Origin: Silene conica
Taxonomy: Eukaryota > Streptophyta > Magnoliopsida > Caryophyllales > Caryophyllaceae
Length of the DNA stretch: 64,000 bases
Assembly (NCBI GenBank): GCA_029255685.2
Contig: CM055320.2
Span: 10,154,614-10,218,613 of the forward strand
Direction of reading: 5' to 3'
In this document: piece after piece, positions 11,824 through 23,601 of the stretch
Layout: every line of letters begins with the position of its first letter
Position numbering within the stretch: the first letter of the stretch is position 1
Notes under the pieces: model-generated
Databases searched by the model: none
The model's input: the letters and a program-made list of their open reading frames with translations, nothing else
Told to the model about the DNA's origin: nothing
Program-made: the position numbers and the translations under genes

Positions 11824-12259
11824 TTAGTTTTAAGTTCAAAACTTAAGGGAGAGAAGTGAAATCACACAAGAAATTTGCTATTATACCCCAAGTGACGCTC
11901 GGTTTAAGTGTCGATCACCTGGTGCCACCATCTCATTATTTTCTGAATTTATATGTATAGCTTTTGAGCAATATTGTACTCCCTTTTCCACCATTTTCTC
12001 CCGCCCCCTTTCCTTTTTGTATAAGAAATTAAATTTAGACCACGCAAAATATAATAACTCACACGCATTTGAATTTGGACCAGGCAAATCAACCAAAGAA
12101 ACGAAATAGAAAAGAAAACTTGAATAATCCATTTAAAGAAGTAGGAAACAAAATTATGAAAATTAAGGAGGGAGTATATTTTTAGTTTAATGTTTAAAGG
12201 GAACTTGTTCAAAAAAATTATATTAAAACTCATAATATTTAAAACAAACCTCAAAAACA
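11824..12259. other. Intergenic, nothing recognised
   Basis: No coding or repeat feature is supported. The minus-strand open frames here overlap the SINE tail and have no recognisable domain. Confidence 0.4.
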
Positions 12260-12515
12260 TTTTTTTTTTTTTGTGACGAGGGAACCCGCAGCCGCTACCT
12301 TCGGTGCGCACTGGGTAAACCCGCGGGTATATGTAATAGCCTGCAAACCACATACACCAGGTAAACCACCCGAGGGTGACAGGCTCGAAGTCTATTTAGG
12401 CATGGACTCGGGCCAAGAATGCTCCATAAGATTTTGCTCTTGGGGAGGCTTGAACCCGGGTCTCCTAGGAATTTCACCCAGGTTTTAACCACTATACTCT
12501 ATTCTTGCGGGCATA
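12260..12515 (-). mobile_element. tRNA-derived SINE
   Basis: Read on the minus strand, the element begins with a tRNA-like head: a box A region around GTATAGTGGTTAAAACC and a box B GGGTTCAAGCC. The body ends in a GCTGCGGGTTCCCTCGTCAC-type tail followed by a poly(A) run (poly-T at 12260-12272 on the plus strand). This matches the layout of RNA polymerase III-derived plant SINEs. A second, tail-truncated copy lies at 23903-24075. Confidence 0.8.
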
Positions 12516-12658
12516 TAATCTATAAACTTTGTAATAGAACTTTGTAATAGAACTCAAAATATACACAATTTCATATATAATCTATAAACTATAATACGAC
12601 GAACTATGGAGTCGTAATACTCCTTAAATGATACTTCCTCAACTTAACCATCTCATTC

Positions 12659-12950
12659 TGTTAAAGATACATCACAAAATACTTCCTCTAATTACGCTCA
12701 ATCAACCAATCTTCCACAATCAAGGGAATCATCTATATGAAGCAAGCATCCCACGATTACAGGAGTACATCAATCATGCTTATTCTCTTCCATATTCAAA
12801 ACTATATTTATGGACATTATTCTGTGTAATTATTCTGCATAGTTATCTCTTTCACACTATTGAAAACATGTATATAATGCCTACTATTGCCTAGTGTAAT
12901 GCTTCTGGAAATCAATACAAATATTCACATAATCTTTTTATACTCTTATA
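12659..12950 (+). repeat. Copia 5' LTR
   Basis: 292 bp. It carries a 10-bp tandem duplication (CTATTGCCTA) near 12885 that the 3' LTR lacks. The primer-binding site starts at 12951. Confidence 0.92.
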
Positions 12951-12960
12951 TGGTATCAGG
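12951..12960 (+). promoter_or_regulatory. Copia primer-binding site
   Basis: TGGTATCAGG abuts the 5' LTR. It matches the initiator Met tRNA 3' end for the first nine bases. Confidence 0.85.
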
Positions 12961-13021
12961 ATCCCAATCGGTCCTCACCCTATTCCTCCTTTCCGCTGCC
13001 ATACTACTCCACGGTAAACCC

Positions 13022-13640
13022 ATGACCACCAATAACAACACCCTTATTCCGAACAACGCCGAACCCACCAAACCCCTTATATCTATCCATTTTGCCAGCT
13101 GTGTCCAATTAACACCCACTACCTACCGTTCGTGGCGGTTCCAAATTACCAGACTGCTCCATGGCTTCGGCCTGTTTGCTTTCTTAGATGGAACCAACCC
13201 ACCACCACCTCAAACCATTCAACCACCAACACCACCAGCCACCGCTGACAAAACTGCTGAAACACCCCAACCCATCGAAAATCCAGCCTATCAAACCTGG
13301 TTCCGTCAAGACCAACTCATCTTCGGCGCTCTTGCTGGAACCCTACATGAAAACGCTGCCCCCATTATTGACGACACTCAAACCTCGCATGATGCCTCGC
13401 AAATCCTTGCCCGAACTTATGCGAACCCGTCTCGGGGTCACATACTCCAACTCAAAGACAGGCTCAATAACACATTCCTTGGTGAGAAAACAATCAATGA
13501 TTACCTACTTTCTATCAAATCCTGCACCGACCAACTTACCCAACTCGGAAAACCCGTAGACAATGAAGATATCACTGCCAAAATCATCAATGGCCTCAAC
13601 CAAGTACTATACAAACCAGTAATCGACGCCGTTCGCAGCG
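13022..13640 (+). pseudogene. Copia gag, frameshifted at its 3' part
   Basis: ATG at 13022 opens a frame with an N-terminal Thr/Asn-rich stretch and then the copia gag core, visible as TYRSWRFQITRLLHGFGL and FLDGT. Later come the usual IINGL-type and 'Y..V' segments. An extra base near 13638 shifts the frame, so the open frame as read ends in a short wrong tail at 13663. The normal continuation goes on in the next frame from 13641. Gag would form the virus-like particle that packages the element's RNA. Confidence 0.88.
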
Positions 13641-16506
13641 CGCGATACCCCAATCTCCTTTGAAGTATTCCACGAAAAACTTATTCAACACGAATTAACC
13701 GTCAAAAACCAACCCGAACCTACTACTTTCCAACCTTCTGCCCATGCTGTCACTTCCCGACAGTATCATAACAATTCTCATCGTCCATACTACAACCGTC
13801 ACACCAACTAGGCCACTCATCAAAATCGTGCCACCCAACCCAACAACCAGCAAACCCAGTCCTCTAATAAAGAGCCCAAACCCTTTCGCGGTAAGTGTCA
13901 CTGGTGTCGCGAACAGGGCCATGTCACAAGCGACTGTCCTGATTTCCGCAGCCTTTACCCCAACATTGTTTTCCCTCCCCCACCCACTCGACAGAACCAT
14001 CCTCACGCTCACACTGTCACAGCCACAGCCACCCCACCCAACTCCTACCTTGTTGACAGTGGCGCTTCGCACCACATCACCAATGACTTAAACACCCTCT
14101 CCCTTCACGCACCTTATGAAGGCCCAGACGACTTAATCATTGGTGATGGGTCCTCACTGCCAATCAGTCACCATGGTTCTTTTTCTATCCCTACTTCACA
14201 CACTCCTCTTCTCTTTAATAATGTTCTTGTAGTTCCTCGTATATCTCGCAATCTTCTTTCAGTTTCTCAATTTTATAAAGATAACAATGCTGTTGCTTCT
14301 TTCTCACCCACTTCGTTTTGTTTTAAGGAACTGTCGACGGGGGCTATTCTACTACACGGCACATTCAGTGATGGGACGTACACATGGCGTCCTTCATCCA
14401 CCCAAGCCTACTTCTCCACCAAAACACAACCGAACCTGTGGCACTACCGTCTTGGACACCCATCCAATGCAACTCTACAATTATTAAATCGCAATTTTAA
14501 TTTACGTATTTCATCTTTTCCGCATTGTACTTCCTGTTTAATGAATAAGAGTCACAAACTCCCCTTCTCCATGTCCACAATTCAAACTCGTGCTCCTCTC
14601 GATCTCATTTTTTCAGATGTTTGGACCGCTCCTATTGTCTCACACGACTCCCACAAATACTATGTCATCTTTGTAGACCATTACACCCACTATTTTTGGT
14701 TATATCCTATAAAACATAAATCTGATACATACGACACTTTTCATCGATTTAAAGCAATTGTCGAAAAGTTTTTTCAAACACCCATCCGTCAATTTTATTC
14801 GGATAACGGAGGTGAATATAAAAAGCTCACTCTTGCCCTACTTGAGAACGGCATCTCCCATCTCACGTCTCCACCACACACCCCAGAACATAACGGTTTT
14901 GCGGAGCGCCGTCACCGTCACATAGTTGAAACCGGTCTTTCTCTTCTCACCCATGCCAACATGCCACCGACATTTTGGCCCCAAGCCTTCACTACCGCTA
15001 CATATCTAATAAATCGCCTACCCACCACCACCTTAAATAACGAGTCTCCGTATCATAAACTATTTGATCAACACCCGAATTACCAAAAACTGCATCCCTT
15101 CGGATGGCTCTGTTTCCCGTGGCTCAAACCTTACACCACACATAAACTTGACACTAAATCCACACCTTGTGTATTCGTTGGCTACTCGAATACCCAAAGT
15201 GCATACCTATGTTTCGATCCACTAACGAACAAAACCTATACCTCGCGCCATGTTCGTTTTGTGGACCATGAATTCCCTTACTCCTCTCTCACTACCTCTC
15301 GCACAACAGTCAACCCACCACCTGACCAATGGTGCACTCTTGTTGTTCCCTTACTTCACCCCCATATACCCAACACAACTTCTACAACATCTCCTACACC
15401 CCCTGACCATTTATCACCACCTCCGCCATCTCCTACCAGGCCCTCTTCCCCAACCCAGGAATCAACCTCACCTCCCTCGCCCACACCACCAGTTTCCCCA
15501 CCCGCCACTACCACCTCACCATCTCCCCCACCCCCTCCTCCTCCTCCTCCTCCCAGCCGCGTCACCACTCGACTATCCAACAACATTATCAAACCGAACC
15601 CCCGATATGCAAAGCTTGCCATCAACGCCACCCCCCATGTCACTCCCACAACCACAAAACAAGCTCTCATAGACCCGCGTTGGCATGAGGCCATGATCAG
15701 TGAACACCAAGCCCTTATTCGAAACAATACATGGACTCTTGTTCCCCGTCACCAAGCCCAAAATGTTATTGGTTGTAAGTGGGTTTACCGCATCAAATAT
15801 AATCCCGACGGTAGTCTTAAACAACACAAAACTCGCCTCGTGGCCAAAGGCTTCCATCAACGACCAGGTATTGACTACTCTGAAACTTTCAGTCCCGTAA
15901 TTCGACCAACTACGATTCGACTTGTCCTCACCCTCACTGGCACCTCCATCAAATCGACGTCAATAATGCCTTTCTTCAGGGGCACCTTACTAACACCGTT
16001 TTTATGGACCAACCTCCCGGTTTTATCGACACCGACAAACCCGACCATGTCTGTCACTTAACCAAAGCCATATATGGGCTCAAACAAGCACCCCGAGCCT
16101 GGTATACGGAACTCAAATCATATTCAATTACTTACGGTTTCAGCACATCGTTGTCAGACCCATCCCTTTTCTTTTACAATAAAAACTCTACCCGGCTTTA
16201 CGTACTTGTCTACGTCGACGACATTATCGTCACCAGTCCAAATACCCAACACATCTCGACATTCATCACCACCATCTCAACTAAGTTCTCCTTAAAAGAT
16301 CTCGGTTCATTATCCTTCTTCCTTGGTGTCGAAGTTACCCCAACCAAACATGGCCTTCATTTAAACCAAACCAAATACTTGTCAGACCTTTTACATAAAT
16401 TTAATATGCATGAAAGCAACCCCTCCTCCACACCTATGTTTTCTCACCCCCCTCTTACCACCCAACCCAATCAGCCCATTGAAAACGAAACCGACTATCG
16501 CGCTAT

Positions 16507-16710
16507 TGTAACACCCCAAGAGTATGAGAGGAAAGTTGTCCCACATTGGTAGAATGTGAGGCTTGTGATATGTTTATAATAGCTTCCACCCACCACTTAG
16601 TAACAAGACCTTGTGCTTTTGGGCTTAAGTGAGGACAAATAATGGGCCCAAAAGCATACCTCCCATCTTATTGGGGGCGTGTTACGACCGTGGTGGGTCG
16701 GGTTATTACA
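16507..16710 (+). repeat. TRIM 5' LTR
   Basis: 204 bp. The first ~100 bp are identical to the 3' LTR, but the second half differs at roughly 17 positions and one indel. Confidence 0.9.
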
Positions 16711-16857
16711 AATGGTATCAGAGCGACCCTGCGACCGTGTGGTGAGCCTATGGTCGGGAGTACCCGGGTCACACACCTAGCGGGGGAGGATTATGGGCTT
16801 GGCTGCGGTCAAGTTTGGGGCACAACGAGGACGTTGTGTTCTTTAAGTGGGGGTGTT

Positions 16858-17060
16858 TGTAACACCCCAAGAGTATGAGAGGAAAGTTGTCCCACATTGG
16901 TAGAATGTGAGGCTTGTGATATGTTTATAATAGCTTCCACCCACCACTTAGTAACAAGGCCTTGTGCTTTTGGGCTTCAGTGAGGACAATTAACGGGCCC
17001 AAAAGTGCACACTCATCTTATTGGGTTTGTGTTCCGACGGTGACGGGTCGGGTTGTTACA
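16858..17060 (+). repeat. TRIM 3' LTR
   Basis: 203 bp, ending GGGTTGTTACA directly before the GCTAT target duplication. Confidence 0.9.
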
Positions 17061-17438
17061 GCTATTGTCGGCAGCCTACAGTACCTATCCCTCACGAGAC
17101 CCGACATCGCATTCGCCGTTAACAAACTTGCCCAATTCCTAAGTCACCCGACAACTAGCCACTGGGCAGCCCTTAAACGCATCCTACGCTATTTACAAGG
17201 CACCCTTAACCTTGGCATTCACCTCGGCAAACCCGGTTTTTCATTCACGTATGAAACACTTAGCCCTATCCTTTCATTTTGTCAAAGAGCAAATCAGCAA
17301 GAATATGATCTGCATTCAACATATTAATGGTACTGATCAACTCGCAGACACTCTTACGAAACCGCTTCACAAATCACGGTTCATCGAACTAACATCCAAG
17401 ATAGGCCTTCGTCAGAGACCGTCCATCTTGAGCGGGAA

Positions 17439-17720
17439 TGTTAAAGATACATCACAAAATACTTCCTCTAATTACGCTCAATCAACCAATCTTCCACAAT
17501 CAAGGGAATCATCTATATGAAGCAAGCATCCCACGATTACAGGAGTACATCAATCATGCTTATTCTATTCCATATTCAAAACTATATTTATGGACATTAT
17601 TCTGTGTAATTATTCTGCATAGTTATCTCTTTCACACTGTTGAAAACATGTATATAATGCCTAGTGTAATGCTTCTGGAAATCAATACAAATATTCACAT
17701 ATTCTTTTTATACTCTTATA
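17439..17720 (+). repeat. Copia 3' LTR
   Basis: 282 bp, preceded by a purine-rich GAGCGGGAA tract at 17430-17438 and followed by CATTC. Confidence 0.92.
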
Positions 17721-17725
17721 CATTC

Positions 17726-18066
17726 TTCTCCAATATTTTAAAGTGGGATGATAAAAGTTGCATGTAATAATAATACTAATAATATAATAATAATAATAAT
17801 AGTAATAATAATAGTCTTACATAATAGATTAATAAGAGTACTAACCACGAGTATTATTATATAGAGTTAAGTTTAGTAAACAACAAATTACGTCAAATTA
17901 GTAAATTACAGTTTAAATATTAGATTGACTGAATTCACTATTTTCGGGTGCATGTTTGACATACGTCATAAGCTGCTATATTACAAAACTAAATTCAATT
18001 TATACATGAAGATAATATAAATTGTCATATAATAGTATTATCAAACACTTTTTTTTAAATTTACTA
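17726..18066. other. AT-rich spacer with AAT microsatellite
   Basis: An imperfect (AAT)n run occupies about 17765-17815. Nothing else is recognised. Confidence 0.6.
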
Positions 18067-18844
18067 TCTTATCTATATTAATACAAGAACATTTTGTGCA
18101 TCCACGTTATCACATCAATTTTCTTTTATTTTTTATTTTTAAATAAATGTAAGACCTACCACAAAAAAATATGAATTAATTTATAAAAAACCAAATTTGT
18201 TAATAGAATTTCATCGAATAACCAATACAAAACTTCAATTAACTACCATGCTCAATTTCATTTATGTTTCATAAATAATACAATATGAATTGAAAATGCA
18301 GAATTTTTCCAATAATTCACATAGTCTGTCAATATAAAAAAATAAAATAAAAAGATGACCATCTTTATAGCAAATTTTCGAGATATTACTAAATTTGAGT
18401 AATTTTTTTGAGTAAAAAATAGTTTTCAACAAAAAATTGTTAATAAATAGTAACGTTTTAGTTTTCGATTTTAAAAATGAGATCTACAAAAAGTTAACAA
18501 AATAAATAACTACTCCGTATAAAACTTTGTTCAGTAGATTTTAAAGCCTTCCATAAAAATAATACTCTAAAGAAATTCGTTATAGATATTGAGCTTTTCC
18601 ACTAAAATGAGTATATCTATAAATTTTGTTATCGTTTTAACATTGATATCGTGCAAATTTTTTTACGGATTTAAAACATGTGTAAATTTTAACCTTTGTA
18701 ATTTGTGCACGTTTTTTTAAACTATTATCATTACTAAATAAATAGAGTATATGATATACATGTATTTTATTTTAACATTTTTAAGTATTAATCATTATAT
18801 GGACGTTCTTAAAACTATACCCGAATGCACGAGTTAAAAACTAG
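18067..18844 (+). mobile_element. Small non-autonomous Helitron
   Basis: The 5' end is TCTTATCTATATTAATA after an A, and the 3' end is a decayed hairpin (ACCCG...CGAGT) followed by CTAG and T. Length 778 bp. The 5' terminus matches that of the Helitron at 52181 (TCTTATCTATATAAATA). There is no coding content, so it would depend on proteins from another Helitron. Confidence 0.78.
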
Positions 18845-18927
18845 TTTTAATTTAATAGTTAAGCATACTAATATTAAAATCTACTTTCACCTTTTATCAA
18901 ACATAAGCTAATTAATTACACAAAAAA

Positions 18928-19157
18928 CTTGTATAAGACCGTCGCACGTGCGACCAGTTGAAAAGTGACCACATTATTGTGATAAGTAGTGATCACTTTT
19001 GAGTAAATAGTGACCACCTTTTTAAAAAAAATGACCTATTTTTCAAAAGTGGCCATTTTTTATAAAAAAAGTGGTCACATTTTACCACAAAATGGTCACA
19101 TTTTACCACAAAATGGTCACATTTTACAAAAAAAATACGGGTGAGACCGTTATAGAG
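18928..19157. repeat. MITE with 22-bp internal tandem repeats
   Basis: The outer arms are a loose inverted repeat (TTGTATAAGACCGTC and GAGACCGTTATAGAG). The core holds three copies of a ~22-bp unit including GGTCACATTTTACCACAAAA at about 19072-19127. Weaker cousins of the core appear in 43591-43834. Confidence 0.5.
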
Positions 19158-19848
19158 GAGAACTACTGAATTAATTAATTTACAATTGTCCACACTTATT
19201 TATAAAGCAAAGAAGGAAATATGTTTATATTGGGGAGAATTTTTCCCCTCATTTTTACATGGAATTGTAATGGGTCGATCATTTACTATAGGGTGAAAAT
19301 AATGTGACACCACATAAACTTTATTTGCCAATTATTATTATGGGTTGCTTGTTGGAAACAAGGGAGCATCACTTCTGCGGGTCTTTCACACGGGCCCAAT
19401 ATTATAAAGTACTCGCCCAAGTTTTTATAGTCACGTGCTTAATAAATAATACGAAGTACTCCATAAGTGTTGATTTTTTCTTTATACTAGTTTTTTTTTT
19501 TCATTACAATACATTTAGATTAAAATATCCCGTTTATTTTCCTTGAACATGTACCGAAAAGAGAGGGAGGATTGGAGGACTCCTTCTTATAAGAAATATC
19601 GTTATAAGCCTCAGTTTAGCCTTTAACACTCACAATCTAGTATTGAAATTGACAATGTTAAATCGTCATTTTGCTTCTTTTATGAGCCATGAAAATGAAT
19701 TTCGTATATTTTGACACTTTAAATCATACAGAGGATATTCACATTCTTTTATATATTTTAAATTTAGAGGAAATATGGTTATGCCTTTTTGTTGCATTAT
19801 GAAATTTTCTTTGTCAGAGACTTAAAGTAATAGGAGTATAATATAATA
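19158..19848. other. Intergenic, nothing recognised
   Basis: AT-rich sequence without a supported gene. The plus-strand open frame at 19304-19546 has no recognisable domain. Confidence 0.4.
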
Positions 19849-20105
19849 CTCCCTCAATTTTTTTCCAATTAATACATTTGGTTTTTCACGTTTGTCAACG
19901 CATATTTTACGTGCTTAATATCTTTAGCTACGTATTTGTAAAAATTATAAAAGTTATATATTTTTAATGTACTTGTAAAGACGATTAAACAAGACCCCAC
20001 ATGAATATATTTTTTCTTATATATTGGGAGAAAATTGAAATTGAAGGTTAACTTGTAAATAGTGTAAAAAAAACAGATGTATCAATTGGAAAAAAATGGA
20101 GGAAG
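19849..20105. mobile_element. Stowaway-like MITE
   Basis: Terminal inverted repeats CTCCCTCAATTTTTTTCCAA and TTGGAAAAAAATGGAGGAAG are flanked by TA on both sides. Length about 257 bp, non-coding. The end sequence and TA duplication fit Tc1/mariner-type MITEs. Confidence 0.8.
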
Positions 20106-20433
20106 TATAATATAATATATACAAAAATTTAACATTTAAAATTTCGGAGTTAAAAATTAACATAGTTATAATCGGTCTAATATAATTTTTGCGATGGAGT
20201 GAGCAATCATTATTCGTATCCGACATGCTAGACTTTTAGGGCACTTACCGAATTAATGCTATAAAATTGAACAAATATTAAAGTTTAATAGTTTAATTAG
20301 TGATAAACATTTATAACACTTGAATATTCTATATTGGGAAAGCATACAAAACATGAAAGCACAACTACTTTTGAGAGTTTCCACGTGTTTATAATGCAAA
20401 AGTGGAACCAATTATTTGCACTATTACTTTATA

Positions 20434-20701
20434 CTACCTCCGTTCATATCCCCAAACTACACCTATTTTATTTTAATCTATTCATATCCAAACTACATCT
20501 TTCCTAATAAAGCCAAAAAATTTACTAAGGTATCCTTATGAACATCAATTATTTACACAAAATGTCATCAAATGGCCCACTATTACTCCATCACAAACAA
20601 TAAAAAATGTACATACACACTTCTCATTGTACTTTCAATTATATTTTAATACACTCTTAAAATTTGTGCATAATATACAGTATAAATTTGAATGGAGGAA
20701 G
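20434..20701. mobile_element. Stowaway-like MITE
   Basis: Ends CTACCTCCGTTCATATCC and TTTGAATGGAGGAAG are flanked by TA. The interior includes CTTTCCTAATAAAGCC. The element at 23602-23879 is a copy of the same family in the opposite orientation. Confidence 0.75.
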
Positions 20702-20703
20702 TA

Positions 20704-21543
20704 TATCGTATATGCGTCCAAACCTTAGTTTATTGAAATGGTGATACATTTGATGCACGACTCCGAAAGCCAAATGTGAATCATTATAACAGTTCGTCGA
20801 CACCCTATTATGTGCATCAAAAGCATTGGAAATGCATAAGCAAATGACACCAATTAATTAATGATTAGGATTGAATGTTAAGTCGTGTTTATTTTATTGG
20901 ATTGATCACAATATATTTCTACGTTATGTAATCAGCTACTCTTTATTTAAGATTATATTTGTCAGGCTACATATAAGTTAGATCATTACAACGGACTTGA
21001 TTTGTCTCGTATTCAATTTGAGTTTAGGGTTCATATTTTCTTTATTATGTTTTTCTATTATTTTTTTGAGATGGTTTGTGAGTTTTAATTAAGTTTCTTG
21101 AATTAATGAAAAGTTTCATTAGCTCGATAACACTCACGTGCCAACCCAAACATATTCCAGAAGAAAACGATGAATTTTTGGGAAGAAAATTTAGAAACAA
21201 ATAGTTTTGTATTAATTATTTTTTGTGCCTTCCTTAAGTAAAATCCTACGTCCGCCTCCGTATTTTGCACATAATTTTCCATTTATACACCTTAATAGAA
21301 AAAAATCCAATCCTAATTATCTCAATTTTCGCCTCTTAGAATAATCAAACTTCTCCGTAAATGGATACTAATTTGAATGCAAAACCGGTATTTAACTCGT
21401 TAATTGCAAATTAGTACTTAAACTAACGAGTAGTCAGGGAAGTTGGTGCTGGAGTCCTGGGGTTTACTGGTTTCAAACTTTCAATTTGTTTATGTTTTAT
21501 TTCTTCAGTACAAACTACAAAGTACAATTATTGCAACGTACTA
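20704..21543. other. Intergenic, nothing recognised
   Basis: No gene or repeat that I can support. Confidence 0.4.
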
Positions 21544-21801
21544 CTCCCTCCATTTTTTTTATATCACCCTATTTCTTTATACACGTTTGCCAATACTCAT
21601 TTTGTTTCGATTATCTCTTTAGTTACATACTACTAAAAATTATAAAATTTTGATATTCTTAATCCTCTTATCAAGACAAATTAAAAAAGATTTCACATGA
21701 ATATATTTCCGTGAACGGATTGAGAGAAAACTGACGTTGAATACTCGATTGTGAATAGTGTCCAAAAGGGGAATGAGGTGATATAAAAAGAATGGACGGA
21801 G
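21544..21801. mobile_element. Stowaway-like MITE
   Basis: Inverted ends CTCCCTCCATTTTTTTTATA and TATAAAAAGAATGGACGGAG are flanked by TA. Its interior resembles that of 19849-20105, so the two probably belong to one family. Confidence 0.8.
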
Positions 21802-21867
21802 TACTACATACTGTATTTTCAACTAAAATTTACTTTTGACTTTTGTTGAAATGTACTTGTAGTTTAG

Positions 21868-22529
21868 TAGAGCTGATCATATGGCCCAGGCCCGATGGCC
21901 CGACCCGGCCCAGCCCGATTTTTTCTCGGGTTTGGGCCTCATAGTTTGGCCCAAAAAGCCCGTGGCCCGGCCCAAAAGAAGCCCGATATAAATATAGGAC
22001 CGGGTTTGGGCCAACGTAAAGGCCCGATTTTTGGCCCGGTCCGACCCGAAATTATTATTTTTTTAAAAAAAATTTCAAAAGTTGGAATGGTATATCAAAT
22101 CACGCTAATAATCTAATATCACTAATGCATTGAATTATCAACAATGCGGATATTTTTTATATTTTTATCGTACAACTTAATTAGTTAGTGTACTAATAAT
22201 TTTTTGTCAACTCATGAGTTATTTATGGTACTATGGTATCGCTTTCCTAACCAAAAGAGTAGAAGTCAAACACCTAAAACTTGAAAATTTTATTTCGTTA
22301 CTAATAGTTTGTTCAAATATCCATTTTGTTGATTATTTCGTATTGTATTATTTGGCCCGTTTTGGCCCATTTTGGCCCGAGGCCCATTATAGCCCGAACA
22401 ATTATGGGCTTGGGCCAAAGAATATGGCCCACCGTTTCGGCCCGGCCCGGCCCGGCCCATGCATTTGGGCCGTTTATTTAGCTCGAGCCCGGTCCAAACC
22501 CGGCCCAGCCCGGCCCATGATCAGCTCTA
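21868..22529. mobile_element. hAT-type MITE rich in GGCCC motifs
   Basis: Inverted ends TAGAGCTGATCAT are flanked by near-perfect 8-bp duplications, TAGTTTAG (21860-21867) and TAGTCTAG (22530-22537). Both arms carry many GGCCCG motifs. Length 662 bp. The open frames inside read through these GC-rich arms and are not genes. Confidence 0.82.
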
Positions 22530-22533
22530 TAGT

Positions 22534-23000
22534 CTAGGTAGCACAGACACTTCTACTAATGAGTCGTACCTGTCCGACACCGTGTCCGACACCGACACTC
22601 CACGGACACACGCCGAAACGTGTCCAACACCTAAACAGCCGTGTCTAACTTTCTACATTTATTTGGACACGTGTCCGACGCGTGTCCATGGTATTTGAGC
22701 CGTGTCCGTCGCGTGTCCACGATATTTGGTTATCATTTGCGGTAAATGATGTTCTTGAGATGAGAAATGCGTTATTGAAAGAGATAAATTAGAATATTGA
22801 TTCGGATGAGGAATGAAAATAAATTTATTATTAAGGGCAAGTTTTAAATTCAATTATTTAAAATTAATATCAAATACTTTTACAAAATAAAATCAAAAAT
22901 TTATAACTATAAAATGTATATTTTATTAAATTTAAATGGCGTGTCCAGTGTCCTAAATTTCATGGCATGCCGTGTCCGTGTCCGTTTTGGTGCTACCTAG
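22534..23000. mobile_element. Inverted-repeat element with GTGTCCGACAC motifs
   Basis: The ends form the inverted repeat CTAGGTAGCAC. Both arms are rich in GTGTCCG and CGTGTCC motifs. The left end overlaps the target duplication of the neighbouring hAT MITE. Flanks TCTATAGT and CTTGTAGT match at five of eight positions, so the duplication is uncertain. Probably a non-autonomous DNA transposon of hAT type. Confidence 0.55.
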
Positions 23001-23055
23001 CTTGTAGTACACACAAAACTATGATTTGTCTTTCTGTTAAATTTCAAGATAAATA

Positions 23056-23350
23056 CTCTCTCCTATTCCCAATAACTGTCCCATTTCGGGTTGGGTACGG
23101 GAGTTAAGGAATTTATTTGTTTAATGTAAAGTAACGTGTGGGGTGGGAAGATTGGAGAGAGAGAATGTATTATTGATTATTATTGTGAGTAGAGGTGATT
23201 AAAATAAGTAATGTTGTGGGGTAATGTGGGGTATTGTTGTGAATTAAAGTGATTAAAATAAGTGTAAACATTTACCAAAAATAGACAATGGGACATTTAG
23301 GTGAATAAACGGAAATGGACAATGGGACAGTTATTGAGAATAGGAGGGAG
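23056..23350. mobile_element. Stowaway-like MITE
   Basis: Long inverted ends CTCTCTCCTATTCCCAATAA and TTATTGAGAATAGGAGGGAG are flanked by TA. Length about 295 bp, non-coding. Confidence 0.82.
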
Positions 23351-23601
23351 TATGATTTTCCTTTGATTTTTATTGTTGTAGTAAAAATCTGGGCAGCGGT
23401 AATGGGTCATGCCCGGTGATGGTGGCGGGCGGGAGGTTGTGGCGGTGGAGGGAAATGGTGTGTGATGATGAAGGGAGAGAAAATGGATGAGAAGGGAAAT
23501 AAATAAGATGGGTAAAATGGTAAAAAATGTACAGTTATAATGAATAAATTGTGTACAGTAAAAATCAATATCCTAATTATTTCCATGTTTGCCATCTAAT
23601 A

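Larger units (their letters stand above)
16507..17060 (+). mobile_element. TRIM retrotransposon nested in copia
   Basis: A 554-bp miniature LTR element is flanked by the GCTAT duplication at 16502-16506 and 17061-17065. Its two terminal repeats of 204 and 203 bp start TGTAACACCCC and end TTACA. Between them are a primer-binding site TGGTATCAGAGCGACC at 16713 and a purine tract near 16845-16857. It has no coding capacity, as expected for terminal-repeat retrotransposons in miniature. It interrupts the reverse transcriptase-RNase H region, and removing it with one GCTAT restores the reading frame across the site. Confidence 0.93.
13641..17520 (+). pseudogene. Copia pol (protease, integrase, RT, RNase H remnant)
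   Basis: The frame starting at 13641 holds the gag zinc knuckle (CHWCREQGHVTSDC), the protease site VDSGASHH at 14052, the pre-integrase motif LWHYRLGHP, and integrase with DNGGEYK and HTPEHNGFAERR. A Pro-rich linker (15500-15560) leads to reverse transcriptase: KWVYRIKYNPDGS, then in another frame IYGLKQAPRAW and YVDDIIV. Damage visible: TAG at 13809, frame change near 15930, TRIM insertion at 16507-17060, and a deletion near 17220 that joins the start of RNase H to [12 protein letters not shown], removing its catalytic core. The tail motif QLADTLTKPL survives. It cannot make a working polyprotein. Confidence 0.93.
12659..17720 (+). mobile_element. Defective Ty1/copia retrotransposon with nested TRIM
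   Basis: The element is 5062 bp long, flanked by a perfect CATTC duplication (12654-12658 and 17721-17725). LTRs of 292 and 282 bp start TGTTAAAG and end TCTTATA, rather than the usual CA. The primer-binding site TGGTATCAGG follows directly and a purine tract GAGCGGGAA precedes the 3' LTR. The order gag, protease, integrase, reverse transcriptase, RNase H identifies Ty1/copia. Coding is broken by a frameshift in gag, a TAG in the gag-protease linker, a frameshift in reverse transcriptase, a TRIM insertion and loss of the RNase H core. The LTRs differ by about three substitutions and one 10-bp duplication. Confidence 0.95.

Noticed and set aside
12440..12515. tRNA-like sequence considered as a tRNA gene
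   Set aside because: It has box A and box B but a SINE body and poly(A) follow, and no tRNA acceptor stem is formed.
13695..14075. 126-aa minus-strand frame and overlapping 115-aa plus-strand frame
   Set aside because: Both are shadows of the copia gag-protease region, which is read in another frame with clear motifs.
15356..15727. Gly-rich minus-strand frame
   Set aside because: It is the reverse of the Pro-rich linker between copia integrase and reverse transcriptase.
19072..19127. Three short direct repeats considered as a CRISPR-like array
   Set aside because: The units are nearly contiguous without spacers and sit in a plant MITE.
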